DNA of 64,000 nt from Lachancea dasiensis (lineage: Eukaryota > Ascomycota > Saccharomycetes > Saccharomycetales > Saccharomycetaceae), in NCBI GenBank assembly GCA_900074725.1, contig LT598461.1, forward strand, positions 930,001 to 994,000. The letters are read 5' to 3'. This document shows positions 10,132 to 18,974 of this stretch, one piece after another (positions within the stretch are counted from its first letter, which is position 1; each line of letters starts with the position of its first letter). Under the pieces are notes generated by a model. It was not told where the DNA came from and made no database searches. It saw nothing but the letters and a program-made list of their open reading frames with translations. The translations under genes and the position numbers were made by a program.

Positions 10132-10659
10132 ATGGAATCGAATCAAAGGTTATTCAGACTACCATTCAAGTTTCCAAGCTCCGCCAGGGCTAGGTCTGTA
10201 GGAGTGTACATCTCAGGCGGACTTTATGCTGTGGGGGCATGGTGCTTCCTCGATGCGGCAATCTATTCCAGAAAGGCGAATGGTTCGTCTGTACATGTTA
10301 CTTTTGTGGACTGGATTCCTTTTATTTGCAGTACTCTTGGGATGATCATTGTGAATTCGATTGAAAAGAATAGACTCATACAAGATGCCCTGGGCTCAGG
10401 CTCATTCAATGGCTCTTCTTCTATGGCATGGCAGGCTCGTGTTATTCTCTTTCTAGGCTTTGCACTGCTGGCGGGTGGTATTTCGGGCTCCATTGTGGTG
10501 CTGATACTCAAATTTCTGGTTAAGGACTTCACATCTTATCCTACTTTGGGAATGGGTGTCAATAACGTCGTTGGCAATTTTTGTATAGCATTGAGCTGTG
10601 TGGTTCTATGGATAGCGCAGAATGTAGAGGACGAGTATTCCTACTCATTGACCCTCTGA
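10132..10659 (+). CDS. VPS68: Vacuolar/endosomal membrane protein Vps68
   Basis: Vps68 is a four-span membrane protein that partners Vps55 in transport from late endosome to vacuole. The 175-residue product (S. cerevisiae 184) matches the family along its length: HVTFVDWIPFICSTLG, IVNSIEKNRL, SSMAWQARVILFLGFALLAG, and the conserved end NVEDEYSYSLTL. Four hydrophobic segments lie near residues 22-42, 58-74, 97-120 and 140-162. The start MESNQRLFRLPF at 10132 aligns with the family start; a frame extension upstream has no ATG. VPS68 next to the MCK1/YGK3 kinase is the same adjacency as YOL129W-YOL128C. Confidence 0.96.
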   Translation: MESNQRLFRLPFKFPSSARARSVGVYISGGLYAVGAWCFLDAAIYSRKANGSSVHVTFVDWIPFICSTLGMIIVNSIEKNRLIQDALGSGSFNGSSSMAWQARVILFLGFALLAGGISGSIVVLILKFLVKDFTSYPTLGMGVNNVVGNFCIALSCVVLWIAQNVEDEYSYSLTL

Positions 10660-11174
10660 AGTATGTAACTGGTAATTCTAAAACCGACAATTAAGAGGAT
10701 AATAAGATTGAAAAACATTCGTCTAATCTACATTTAAGGAAACCGAAACTCTGGTGTTATCAATACGAAAAAATTATGCGTTGAAAGACACCAATTGTTG
10801 TTCAACTCACCAACCACCTCTGTTGATTGTTAAACTATCTTATAAAAGCAGCAGGTCTTATACGTGGGTGCGGGTTGGCTCATTTTTGAGACTAGCTCAA
10901 AAGCAGTGCAGCTCTCAAGTTTAAAATAGAGCCGCAGGCAGCATTGGGAACTCAAAATTCACAGAATTGGAGCTCAGATGCCTACAAGCCTCCCCTTAAC
11001 AATCCGAGTACGACAGGTAGGCGTTGTGGATTTCTAGGTCGATGAAGAACCTCGCATGGAAATGTGTGGGTAGGAAGTCTGCTAGATGTTAGATGAAAAC
11101 TGTCATCTTTGAAGCCATAGTGTACAGGTGAGTAAAGCGCACGTTCTTGCTTTGCTCGATTCTTCACTTACAGA
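10660..11174. other. Long convergent intergenic stretch between VPS68 and MCK1
   Basis: The two flanking genes converge, yet 515 bp separate their stop codons, which is long for this window (other convergent pairs are 53-280 bp apart). A TATAAAAG on the plus strand at 10841-10848 stands where no gene promoter is expected. No ORF or RNA family is recognised. Confidence 0.45.
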
Positions 11175-12272
11175 TTACTCACGAGGTAAAATCTCAGTTT
11201 CCAGTTCACCAATAACTTGGAGCTCAAATGGCGTGAAGTTGAATAACTCCGGTAGGCACTTTGGTTGATTGTGACCTCTGGGGAAAAAGTAGCGTTCGTT
11301 TTTCAAATCATCGAAGAAAGGATGAGCTAGGATACGCCTTGGTGAAAGTCTACGCTCAGGCTCATAGGTCAAAATCTTCATCAGCAAGTCGATTCCCTCG
11401 GGGCCCGCCTGACCAAAGTGTTTCTCAAATCTCTCTTGGACAGTTCCTGTGAACAATGGCTTGGAGAAGAGTGGACCATCGTAAGACGGGTTGGAGAAAA
11501 ACAGGAACTTCTTATCTGGAGGACCTAGCAGTTTGGAGATTTCTCTTAATTGCAACAGTGGCTCTTGTCCTTGAAAAACGGCCTTTCCTATCAGCATCTC
11601 ACCCATGACACACCCAAGTCCCCATATATCTATCTGAGTAGTATATTGCGTGCATCCAACAATTAGCTCAGGTGCTCTGTAGAATCGAGAGCAGATATAG
11701 CTTATCGAAGGTTGATTGTGCTCGAGTTTTTTAGCAGACCCGAAATCGCAGATTTTCAACACACCGGTGTTAGGGTCCACCAACACATTCGAAGGTTTCA
11801 TATCGCGGTGGCATATCCCCAACGCATGCAAATAAAGCATCCCGCGTGCGACCTGATAGGTGTATAGCTTTGTATGTTTCAAAGGTAATTCCAGCTTGTT
11901 CAAAGCATACCGATGGATCTCGAGCTGTAGCGTCCCTGGAAGACACTCCATGGCCAAGTGTTGGTAGACTTTGTTGTCCTGGGGCGATACATGGGAGAAG
12001 AAGTATTCTAGCTTGACCACATTAGGGTGGTCAGCGATCCGGAGAATCTCCAGTTCTCGCGACTTGTACTCCGTTTGGGCGGGAACCCGCTTGATCGCAA
12101 AAGGACCATACCATTTATTGTTGTCTGGGGTGAGAAATGCCTGTACTACGGTCCCAAAAGCACCGTGTCCGATCTTCTTGTACTCTCTAATGAGCATTGG
12201 TCTCGTGGTGTTCGAGGAGTTCGATGTCACGTCATTGGCAATGAATTGTTCTTGCTTCTGAACCTGCGACAT
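11175..12272 (-). CDS. MCK1: GSK-3 family protein kinase Mck1 (pre-duplication MCK1/YGK3)
   Basis: Mck1 is a dual-specificity GSK-3 kinase acting in meiosis, chromosome segregation, stress response and Cdk inhibitor turnover. The 365-residue product has the glycine loop GHGAFGTV (35-42), Lys61, Glu73, catalytic HRDMKPSN (155-162), DFG (176-178), and the activation-loop Tyr192 in SISYICSRFYRAPE, which family members autophosphorylate. It fits Mck1 better than Ygk3 by eye, and both S. cerevisiae paralogues derive from one gene in this position, between VPS68 (YOL129W side) and MRPS18 (YNL306W side). The start is the first in-frame ATG. Confidence 0.95.
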   Translation of the reverse strand: MSQVQKQEQFIANDVTSNSSNTTRPMLIREYKKIGHGAFGTVVQAFLTPDNNKWYGPFAIKRVPAQTEYKSRELEILRIADHPNVVKLEYFFSHVSPQDNKVYQHLAMECLPGTLQLEIHRYALNKLELPLKHTKLYTYQVARGMLYLHALGICHRDMKPSNVLVDPNTGVLKICDFGSAKKLEHNQPSISYICSRFYRAPELIVGCTQYTTQIDIWGLGCVMGEMLIGKAVFQGQEPLLQLREISKLLGPPDKKFLFFSNPSYDGPLFSKPLFTGTVQERFEKHFGQAGPEGIDLLMKILTYEPERRLSPRRILAHPFFDDLKNERYFFPRGHNQPKCLPELFNFTPFELQVIGELETEILPRE

Positions 12273-13408
12273 GATGAATTACAAAATGTCAACCACTACT
12301 CGTAACCTACCGTCCAAATAAGGTGATTGAGGCTCAAGTTGTTGGGTCTTAGTCCCTTCCCTATCTCAAAGGCAAAGTGTGGCCCAAGGCCTTGTTGAAA
12401 TGCTAAGCTTATTTAGACCGATTATATTGGGTTGAAGGCCGGGTAACCAAAAATAGACTAACGCGACAGTGAAAGATGAAACTTTATATAGGGAATTTCA
12501 CTTGCAGTCAGCAGACTGTGGTGCCTCGAAGGCGCAGTGATACCATCCTAGGAGATATCGCGGTAAATATCTAGGTACAACAACAATAGTTGTGGACTTT
12601 AGCCGTCATGTGCTGCACTCCTACATAAGGGGCCACCTACTGTATTGTAAAGGGTGGCGGCTGGTGTATAAAATCTACACTATTCTGGCGGGACTAACAT
12701 TTGTTTGATCTTGGCCACGCTTCCTGACTTATTTTGAGACTATACTACAACTGTTTCTGTCTGCAAAATTAAGTAATATTTGGACAGAAGTGTCAAATTA
12801 GTACAGAGTGATGTGTATTTTAAAGTGCTGCCAGTTGAATACAGTCTGTGATTGACATACACCTAACTGCAAGATTTGAACTGAGATACTTCTGACTGTG
12901 GGCACTGATGGTGATACAGATTACAAGAAATGATGACTTTGGGACTACCGGTGTTTCTGGCTTGGAAAAGAAGACCCTGGCCATAAAGATTACTCAACAG
13001 AATGCAATTATAGTGCAATATGGAAAAGTTTCTTTAAAATTCCGAGCAAGCATTTGCTAGTCTCTATAGAAACCGTCACCCGTCCTTGGCTGTAGGTAAT
13101 TCTAATAGAGCACTGTACCATATTCAACTGCTAACAACTTAGTAAGAAAGAGCTTGATTTTGGAGCCGAAATTTTTCTGCCGTCTCAGCGACCTCGACTT
13201 TTTCGTCAGAGACGTCGTGTGAACTCCGTATTGTTCTGTTCGTACACCATCCCGATTCTTGATTCTCGTTCTCGTGCTTGTCATAAATCTTGTTCGTGTG
13301 CTGTGCTCAACAGAGCCCAAATTAATGAAGCGGAAAGTGAAAATGCGAATCTACGCTCCGGAAGGACAATAAGACCACACATACCGTGACGGCGGATCCC
13401 TCTGAGAC
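12273..13408. other. Divergent promoter region between MCK1 and MRPS18
   Basis: 1.1 kb without a supported gene. It contains several C-box-like and CTGA motifs (for example GTGATGT 12808, CTGA 12881, ATGATGA 12930), but no pair with a recognisable rRNA guide. The length suggests more than a simple bidirectional promoter; nothing further can be supported. Confidence 0.45.
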
Positions 13409-14044
13409 ATGTTTAGGAAGTTCATCGGACTGACGAGACCTTTTTCTACAGGACGGCGTGTTCTGAATCCGGAATCGCCTGTCTCCTTTGCTGGCGTTGC
13501 GAAAGCTGTTAACGCAGCTAGCAACCCCATGTCGAACGTCATTGCGCCTCAAGCGAACGCCAGCGACGTTGGTTCCAGAGCTTCCAAAAAGCGCAATGAG
13601 CACACGGTGAAGTACATTCTAAATTGTTTGTTCACCAAAAATAATACGCACTTTACCTACTCTGCAGTGGTGGAAGATCTAAACTACCTCAAGAACAACG
13701 CAGATGCGAGCTACAACAAAAAATTCCTATACTACCTGAAACTTCCGCAAAAGGTCAAATTTAGACTATCCACAGGCAATTTGGGTTTCCGTAAGGCCGC
13801 GCGTGGCGAATACGAAGCGACTTTCCAGACGAGCGCGCGCTTGTTCCAGATGGCTCACCAGAAAAAACTGCTGGATAGAAATGTCGAGATTGTAATGAAG
13901 GACTTCGGGAAGGGCCGGGAGGCCTTTATCGCGGCTCTCAACGGTAAAGAGGGCACTGCCTTCCGCAAGAGCGTGGTCAGAGTGAGCGATGCGACTCCAA
14001 TCAAATTTGGTGGTGTCAGAGCACCCAGACAAAGACGTTTGTAA
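13409..14044 (+). CDS. MRPS18: Mitochondrial ribosomal protein Mrps18 (uS11m)
   Basis: Component of the mitochondrial 37S subunit, homologue of bacterial S11. The 211-residue product (S. cerevisiae 217) begins [17 protein letters not shown], an Arg/Ser-rich presequence. The S11 core covers residues 68-211: [20 protein letters not shown], then [18 protein letters not shown], then [19 protein letters not shown] with the basic end RQRRL. It is divergent from MCK1, matching YNL307C-YNL306W in S. cerevisiae. Longer overlapping ORFs on the minus strand here are shadows. Confidence 0.95.
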   Translation: MFRKFIGLTRPFSTGRRVLNPESPVSFAGVAKAVNAASNPMSNVIAPQANASDVGSRASKKRNEHTVKYILNCLFTKNNTHFTYSAVVEDLNYLKNNADASYNKKFLYYLKLPQKVKFRLSTGNLGFRKAARGEYEATFQTSARLFQMAHQKKLLDRNVEIVMKDFGKGREAFIAALNGKEGTAFRKSVVRVSDATPIKFGGVRAPRQRRL

Positions 14045-14885
14045 CCCTGTATATATGTAGCATGTGCATAAGAAACCGACCGTGATTGGCGAAGGAATGA
14101 GAAGATCTGTGCTGTGGCCCTGGTGGAAGTGTCTTGAAGGAGTGCCGCCAACTAGAGCGGAACCCATTGGCAACGATAGCCTAATTGTATCGCAACAGCC
14201 ACATCTACTATATGAACAATATAAGTGCTTTCTAACAATTTTGTATCAACCAACATGGTACATTGAGCCCTCCATTGAGCCCTAGACCGAGACAAAAACC
14301 GTTCGAGGCCGAAGTGTTCAGATGCGCACGGTTTCCTTGAAACACTATCTTATACATCCACACACGCACACGCAACATGCTCGCTGTCGCGGAGGTAAAT
14401 CATACTACTGTCACTCTCAGTGCTCCCAAAGCTCTCTTGTGACTGCTTTCTCTTCATTATTAACACCCACACCTTTTATCACCTGACTGTGATGATATTT
14501 TTCATTTGTGAAAAAAAACAGTTTGCGTCTGCTCGAAGCAAATTCACTGTCGAAACTCGCGTGCCAACAAGGTGCTCCGTAGCATTCGATGGCCGCCCTG
14601 TGTAGGCCCCTCCCCATGGGCCTGAGATCCTCCACCTCCCTTCCGCGCGCTACTGGCCCGTCCCATTGGCTCTCCCTGGCTCCAGGCTGAGTTCTGCCTA
14701 GCACTCTGGTCGCTCCTGTCTAGCCCGGACACGGACAGGCTCAGCCGCCTAGACTCTCTGGTTGTGGCCCCTCCGGTCCACTTCGTCCTGGCATCCAAAT
14801 TTTCAAGATTCCTTAAAACTTGGAAATTTAACAGCAGCGCTCATCTTATAGGCGTTGGAAGAACCGAATAATAGATCAATCAATA
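14045..14885. other. RPL25 promoter region
   Basis: 841 bp upstream of the RPL25 ATG. It contains a Rap1-type element (separate entry), a pyrimidine-rich tract, a T-run near 14492, and a GC-rich block at about 14590-14790. No coding sequence is supported; short ORFs on both strands through the GC-rich block look like chance. Confidence 0.5.
14463..14473 (+). promoter_or_regulatory. Rap1-like ribosomal-protein-gene element
   Basis: ACACCCACACC agrees with the Rap1 consensus ACACCCRYAC at its first ten positions. Rap1 sites a few hundred bases upstream of the ATG are the usual activators of ribosomal protein genes in yeasts, and this one lies about 410 bp before the RPL25 start. A single motif; binding is inferred. 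Confidence 0.45.
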
Positions 14886-15739
14886 ATGGCTCCATCTAGT
14901 ATGTTATAATATGAAATTGGGAATGATAGTTGAGTGTGGGATATGTTAGAGGCAGCTGCGAAGGTTAGGCATCGCTGAAGAGCGCCTGAGGTTGAACCAG
15001 GGATAATTATTGGACGAGACGATAAAACACGGGCTACGATATCAGAGAAGTCGGACTGTGGTAAGAGACAGAGTCCAGCAATGAGTGAATTTAGGAATAG
15101 CGAAAAGATACTTTAATGGAGGCTCAGAAGCCCATTCGTGGTTGTTTAATTACAAAAAACCAGAGTAGGAGGACGAAACCTTGAGGCACTCATGTTTTCA
15201 TGCAACCGAGCTCTGATGCCGACTCTCACGATCCCACCCAGCCCTGCTCGCGGCCGGGCTTTCGCTTGCTATTTCTGCCTGCTGTTTACGTGCGACAAAG
15301 TACTAACAATTTATTTTCTATAGCTAAGGCTACTGCTGCCAAGAAGGCTGTTGTGAAAGGTACTAACGGTAAGAAGGCCCAAAAGGTGAGAACCTCGGCC
15401 TCTTTCCGTCTACCAAAGACCTTGAAGTTGGCTAGACGTCCAGCTTACGCCACCAAGTCTGTCCCACACTACAACAGATTGGACTCCTTCAAGATCATCG
15501 AACAACCAATCACATCCGAAACCGCCATGAAGAAGGTCGAAGACGGTAACACTTTGGTTTTCCAAGTCTCCATGAAATCCAACAAGCACCAAATCAAGCA
15601 AGCCGTCAAGGAATTGTACGAAGTTGACATCAGATCCGTCAACACCTTGGTGAGACCAAACGGTACCAAGAAGGCTTACGTCAGATTGACCGCCGACTAC
15701 GATGCTTTGGACATTGCCAACAGAATCGGTTACATCTAA
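14886..15739 (+). CDS. RPL25: 60S ribosomal protein L25 (uL23), two exons
   Basis: uL23 sits at the peptide exit tunnel and contacts SRP and the nascent chain factors; it binds 25S rRNA early in assembly. Exon 1 is only 13 nt (14886-14898, coding MAPS and one base) and exon 2 is 15324-15739, giving 142 residues, the S. cerevisiae length. Recognisable segments are [36 protein letters not shown] and the C-terminal [17 protein letters not shown]. The junction codon is ACT (Thr5), where I recall Ala in S. cerevisiae. Codons are strongly biased (AAG, TTG, GCC, TCC), as expected for a very highly expressed gene. Confidence 0.97.
14899..15323 (+). other. Spliceosomal intron in RPL25 (425 nt)
   Basis: 5' splice site GTATGT (14899-14904), perfect branch point TACTAAC (15301-15307), 3' splice site TTTTCTATAG ending at 15323. 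Position (after codon 4 plus one base) and size match the S. cerevisiae RPL25 intron, which is about 414 nt. I saw no snoRNA inside. Confidence 0.96.
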
Positions 15740-15845
15740 ATGCTGCGTTCGATGTATATGTAGTTAAAAAAGATTTTTAATACAACAAGCGTTTATTCAT
15801 TACTGGTATATACTGCTGTGTCATGATGACAAAGGGGAGATCTGG

Positions 15846-16763
15846 TCAGTCGTCGCGGTTTCTGCCGAGAATGCGCAGGATGTACAGGAAGAGATTGATG
15901 ATATCCAAGTATAACATCATCGCACAACGAATCTCTTCATCGGGGTACACCTTGCGGAAAATCAACTGTGTGTCGATGAACAAATACACGGTGAAGACGG
16001 CGGCGCCCAGCCAACTGTAGATCAGATCCACAGTCGAGTTCATCCCGAAAAACATGGACGAAAAGCCAATTCCAATCAGCAGCCATACGGCCAGGTTGAG
16101 CCAGTAGTAGATGGTGCCTGACGCTGTCACGGTGGCTTCAAATCTGTCGGATACGGCCATCGCGGTTATTCCGACGACCACAATTCCGGTTATGAGCATG
16201 GCGCTCAAAATGGTGCGGGGTTCGTATACCAGCGTTACCAGCGAAAGGGTATAGGCCTCGCAAACGGTGAAACCCGCCAGAAGCGCCAACTGGCCGCGGT
16301 ATGAAAGACAGTACCAGGGCCGTTTGGACCGCTCGGCAAGAGGCTGCGGGTCGGCAGCATCAGAGTTCAGCAGAGAGGAATCCTCGTCGTAGTCACTGGC
16401 CCTTGGGGCCAGCGTGAGCCAGATACAACTGACAATACCTCCGATCATCGCGACGAAGAAGAGCCATTGCTTTTGGTACACAAATTCTTGGAGCGACGTG
16501 GAACGGCTTACCCACAGACAGAAGGCGAAGGAGAACAGGATCTGGAACGATAGCAGAGTGTACACCTTGCGCATAAACCATCGGCGGACTTGTGGCTCGC
16601 ACGACACGACGGTCGTGGAGTACTTGAAGTCGTCTGGGATGAAGTCCCGGGTTTCCTCGCTTTGATAGTATGAGGTTGGGTTGCCGGGCCCTGAGGCGCC
16701 GGGCGTTTGGGTTTCGTTGTACGCCGGGGGTGGTGGCAGACTCGAATCGGTCTGGTCCTTCAT
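15846..16763 (-). CDS. BXI1: Bax-inhibitor-1 family membrane protein Bxi1 (Ybh3)
   Basis: BI-1/TMBIM proteins are multispan membrane proteins linked to calcium leak, the unfolded protein response and cell death; in yeast Bxi1 is placed at vacuole, ER or mitochondria. The 305-residue product (S. cerevisiae 297) has a cytosolic N-terminus with a PPAY motif (12-15), a possible Rsp5 WW-domain ligand also found as PPPY in S. cerevisiae. Then come FKYSTTVVSCEPQVRRWFMRKVY, about seven membrane segments, and the family signature FIDTQLIFRKVYPDEE near the C-terminus. It neighbours MDH2 and RPL25, merging the YNL305C and YOL126C-YOL127W tracks. GC content is above that of genes to the left. Confidence 0.95.
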   Translation of the reverse strand: MKDQTDSSLPPPPAYNETQTPGASGPGNPTSYYQSEETRDFIPDDFKYSTTVVSCEPQVRRWFMRKVYTLLSFQILFSFAFCLWVSRSTSLQEFVYQKQWLFFVAMIGGIVSCIWLTLAPRASDYDEDSSLLNSDAADPQPLAERSKRPWYCLSYRGQLALLAGFTVCEAYTLSLVTLVYEPRTILSAMLITGIVVVGITAMAVSDRFEATVTASGTIYYWLNLAVWLLIGIGFSSMFFGMNSTVDLIYSWLGAAVFTVYLFIDTQLIFRKVYPDEEIRCAMMLYLDIINLFLYILRILGRNRDD

Positions 16764-17194
16764 TGTTGGCTGTCTGTGTTGTCGAGACGCGTGTAGTGTG
16801 GTTGGACACTAGCCAAGCCATCTTCGCCTACTAGTGTGCTATATTTCCAGTAATAGAGGGGATGATGAGCAAGCTGCCCAGGCCGTTCGTGTCGGGCGAT
16901 CTCTCACGTGACAGTTGGGATTTGCGTATCGTTATCCACGGCAGGGTTCTGACACACATGACGTTATTGTACATAGTGATACACAAGATAGACAACTGCG
17001 TCTGTGAGCGCCATCTCTGCTTGAGAGGCATAAACCAACACCTTCGTGAGCCATACACTTGAACCAATGCTAGCAACAGAATAGAACGTAGGTTGCGTCT
17101 GGTTTTCTCCCCAGCCTGCCTGCCCTGTTCTCCATGCCTATATGCCGTTAACCCGACCCTGTTTTGAAACCTTCCTCTCCTTCTTGTATGCCCT
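16764..17194. other. BXI1 upstream region / MDH2 downstream region
   Basis: 431 bp. It contains ATGATGA at 16862 and CTGA at 16949, with snoRNA-like spacing but no recognisable guide or terminal stem, so no RNA gene is called. Otherwise nothing beyond promoter and terminator function. Confidence 0.4.
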
Positions 17195-18334
17195 TCACTT
17201 TTCATGCACAGAGCCTTGCAGCTCTTCCACACAGCCCGACCACAGCTCCTGCTCCGCCGGCGTCATACTACGGGCCCACTTTGTGTCGTAGCTCTGCAAT
17301 CCATCGCTAGTGATTGTGAGCGGCAGCGACACATAACGCAGACCGCCCGTCAGCTTGTGTAGTTCCTGACTCTGGTCCCCGGCCACCCTGGTAATACCTC
17401 CCACGTTTGCGTACAGCGTGTCCCGAATCTCTGATCTGACTCCGAGCAACAGCTCTGCAAAAGCCCGGGTCACCTGAGCCGCGGCAAAAGCCATCGACAA
17501 AGTAGCGCTTCCGGTTCCGTTCTTGGCCTTCACCACCTCGTCTCCTCCAAACTGAACGCGGTGCACGAGCTGCGCGAGGGCCTCGGCTCCGAGCGCGGCA
17601 ACACCGTCCCGCAACTCGTCCGTGAACACGTGCGGGGTGTTGGCAGAGACGTACTGGCCCGTCGCCTGCGAGAAGAGCGGCACGATGGTGTGGCCGGAAT
17701 GGCCACCCACCACAGGAACGCGGACCACATCGCGTGCATGGCGGCCCAGAGCCTCGTGCAGGAAGGTGGACGCGCGGACCGCGTCCAGCTGCGTCAGTCC
17801 AAACACGCGCCGCGGCACCTCCTGCGCGGCCGCAGCTGCAGACCCCGCGCTGCTACTCGCAACAAGCGTGTCCACCAGCACGCGCACCAGCGAGTTGACT
17901 GGGTTGGAGATGAGCAGCACAAACGTGCGGCTCAGATCGCAGTGCGCGGCAATGCCCGCCGCCAGCGTCGTCACGATGCGCGCGTTGATGGCGTACAGGT
18001 CGTCACGTGTCATCCCGGGCTTGCGCGGCACCCCCGCGGGGATCACCACCAGCTGCGCGTCGCGCAGGCACGTGGCCAGCGGGTCGTCCGCGCCGGAGCC
18101 GCCCGGCGCGTGCCACGTGACTGTCACGGGCGTGTTGATGTGCGACAGGTCCGTGCCGGCGCCGGCGACCGCGTCGCGGTTCACGTCGTACAGCGCCACG
18201 TGGATCCCGGACTCCGCCGCCAGGCACGTGCTGCGCAGCTCGGTCTTCAGCAGCAGCGACAGCGACTGGCCTATCCCGCCGCCCGCGCCCAGAACAGCAA
18301 TTTTGAGCGACGCCATCTCTGTAGCATGGGGCAT
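17195..18334 (-). CDS. MDH2: Cytosolic malate dehydrogenase Mdh2
   Basis: NAD-dependent oxaloacetate/malate interconversion in the cytosol, needed for gluconeogenesis and the glyoxylate cycle on two-carbon sources. The 379-residue product (S. cerevisiae 377) begins MPHATEMASLKIAVLGAGG; a longer frame to 18343 has TTG rather than ATG. Seen: nucleotide-binding GAGGGIG (16-22), substrate-binding GVPRKPGMTRDDL, ISNPVNSLV, and the active-site His in GGHSGHTIVPL. Pro2 is kept; in S. cerevisiae that proline is the degron read by Gid4 when glucose returns. There is no mitochondrial presequence and no C-terminal SKL, so this is the Mdh2 type. The N-terminal half is extremely GC-rich compared with its neighbours, and antisense frames are consequently open. 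Confidence 0.95.
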   Translation of the reverse strand: MPHATEMASLKIAVLGAGGGIGQSLSLLLKTELRSTCLAAESGIHVALYDVNRDAVAGAGTDLSHINTPVTVTWHAPGGSGADDPLATCLRDAQLVVIPAGVPRKPGMTRDDLYAINARIVTTLAAGIAAHCDLSRTFVLLISNPVNSLVRVLVDTLVASSSAGSAAAAAQEVPRRVFGLTQLDAVRASTFLHEALGRHARDVVRVPVVGGHSGHTIVPLFSQATGQYVSANTPHVFTDELRDGVAALGAEALAQLVHRVQFGGDEVVKAKNGTGSATLSMAFAAAQVTRAFAELLLGVRSEIRDTLYANVGGITRVAGDQSQELHKLTGGLRYVSLPLTITSDGLQSYDTKWARSMTPAEQELWSGCVEELQGSVHEK

Positions 18335-18974
18335 AATACCCAACGAGCTTTAAAGAGTAGTTGGTTGGTTTCGGTGCAGTGTTCGCAACAGCACTGGCGC
18401 AAGTATAACTAGTGTGTGAGTCGGGTCCGGTTACAATCCACTAACAACAATGCTGGGAAATGGTGCGAGACCTGAGGGATGTTTCCAGTCGAATGCAATG
18501 ATGCCTCTGACCTCTGACTTGTACACACACAGTGTATACGTATATATATATATACACCTATAGATGTATGCTCCTCCCTGTTTCACCTATCGTTTTCCAG
18601 CCTACCCTGGCCCTTCTGCCATTGCGTGTGATAAGGAAAATCGTCAGTGGCCTCACCGCAATTACGGGAGCTGCTATCGTGGACGACGTGCGCTGTAGCG
18701 TTTGCGGGTGGATGGCTACCCAGACACGTGCTTTGCATGTGATGCTGATGTCAAACACGGCGGGTCACGTTGTCGAGACAATGGGGGCGGAGCAGAAGTA
18801 CTCGGAGTGTACTCGGGGGTTTGCTCGAGGGTGGTCACGTGGGCTTGGTCTGGGATCACGTGCTCGGCACGTGATGATGGCCAACCCGGCTCCCACTATA
18901 TGATATAACCCACCTACGCGCCAGGCCCCACCCATCGACTGTCCCCACCGCCACAGGGCTTCCTACCACCACCG
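18335..18974. other. Divergent promoter region of MDH2 and TRM13
   Basis: 640 bp. It holds a TA dinucleotide run (about 18539-18554), four CACGTG sites (separate entry) and a TATA-like CTATATGATATAA near 18896, about 75 bp before the TRM13 ATG. No gene is supported; short ORFs over the segment have no family features. Confidence 0.55.
18725..18873. promoter_or_regulatory. Cluster of four CACGTG (Cbf1/bHLH-type) sites
   Basis: CACGTG at 18725-18730, 18836-18841, 18857-18862 and 18868-18873; the last three lie within 38 bp, two preceded by T and one followed by A, as in the Cbf1 core TCACGTGA. Candidate binders are Cbf1, or a Pho4 or Ino2/Ino4-type bHLH factor. The cluster is nearer TRM13 but could serve either divergent gene. 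Binding is inferred from sequence. Confidence 0.55.

Noticed and set aside
12808-12884. GTGATGT and CTGA 77 nt end to end upstream of MRPS18
   Set aside because: The C box is imperfect and the guide gives only about nine pairs with 18S at a site not known to be methylated. Small stems are possible, so a covariance search could revive it.
16862-16952. C box ATGATGA with CTGA 91 nt end to end, snoRNA-like
   Set aside because: The bases before CTGA match no rRNA stretch I can recall and the flanks form no terminal stem.
17561-18412. 283-codon plus-strand ORF, and a 243-codon one overlapping it, antisense to MDH2
   Set aside because: They run opposite a clear Mdh2 protein in very GC-rich DNA, where stop codons are rare by composition. 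The translation is Arg/His/Ala-rich with no domain.
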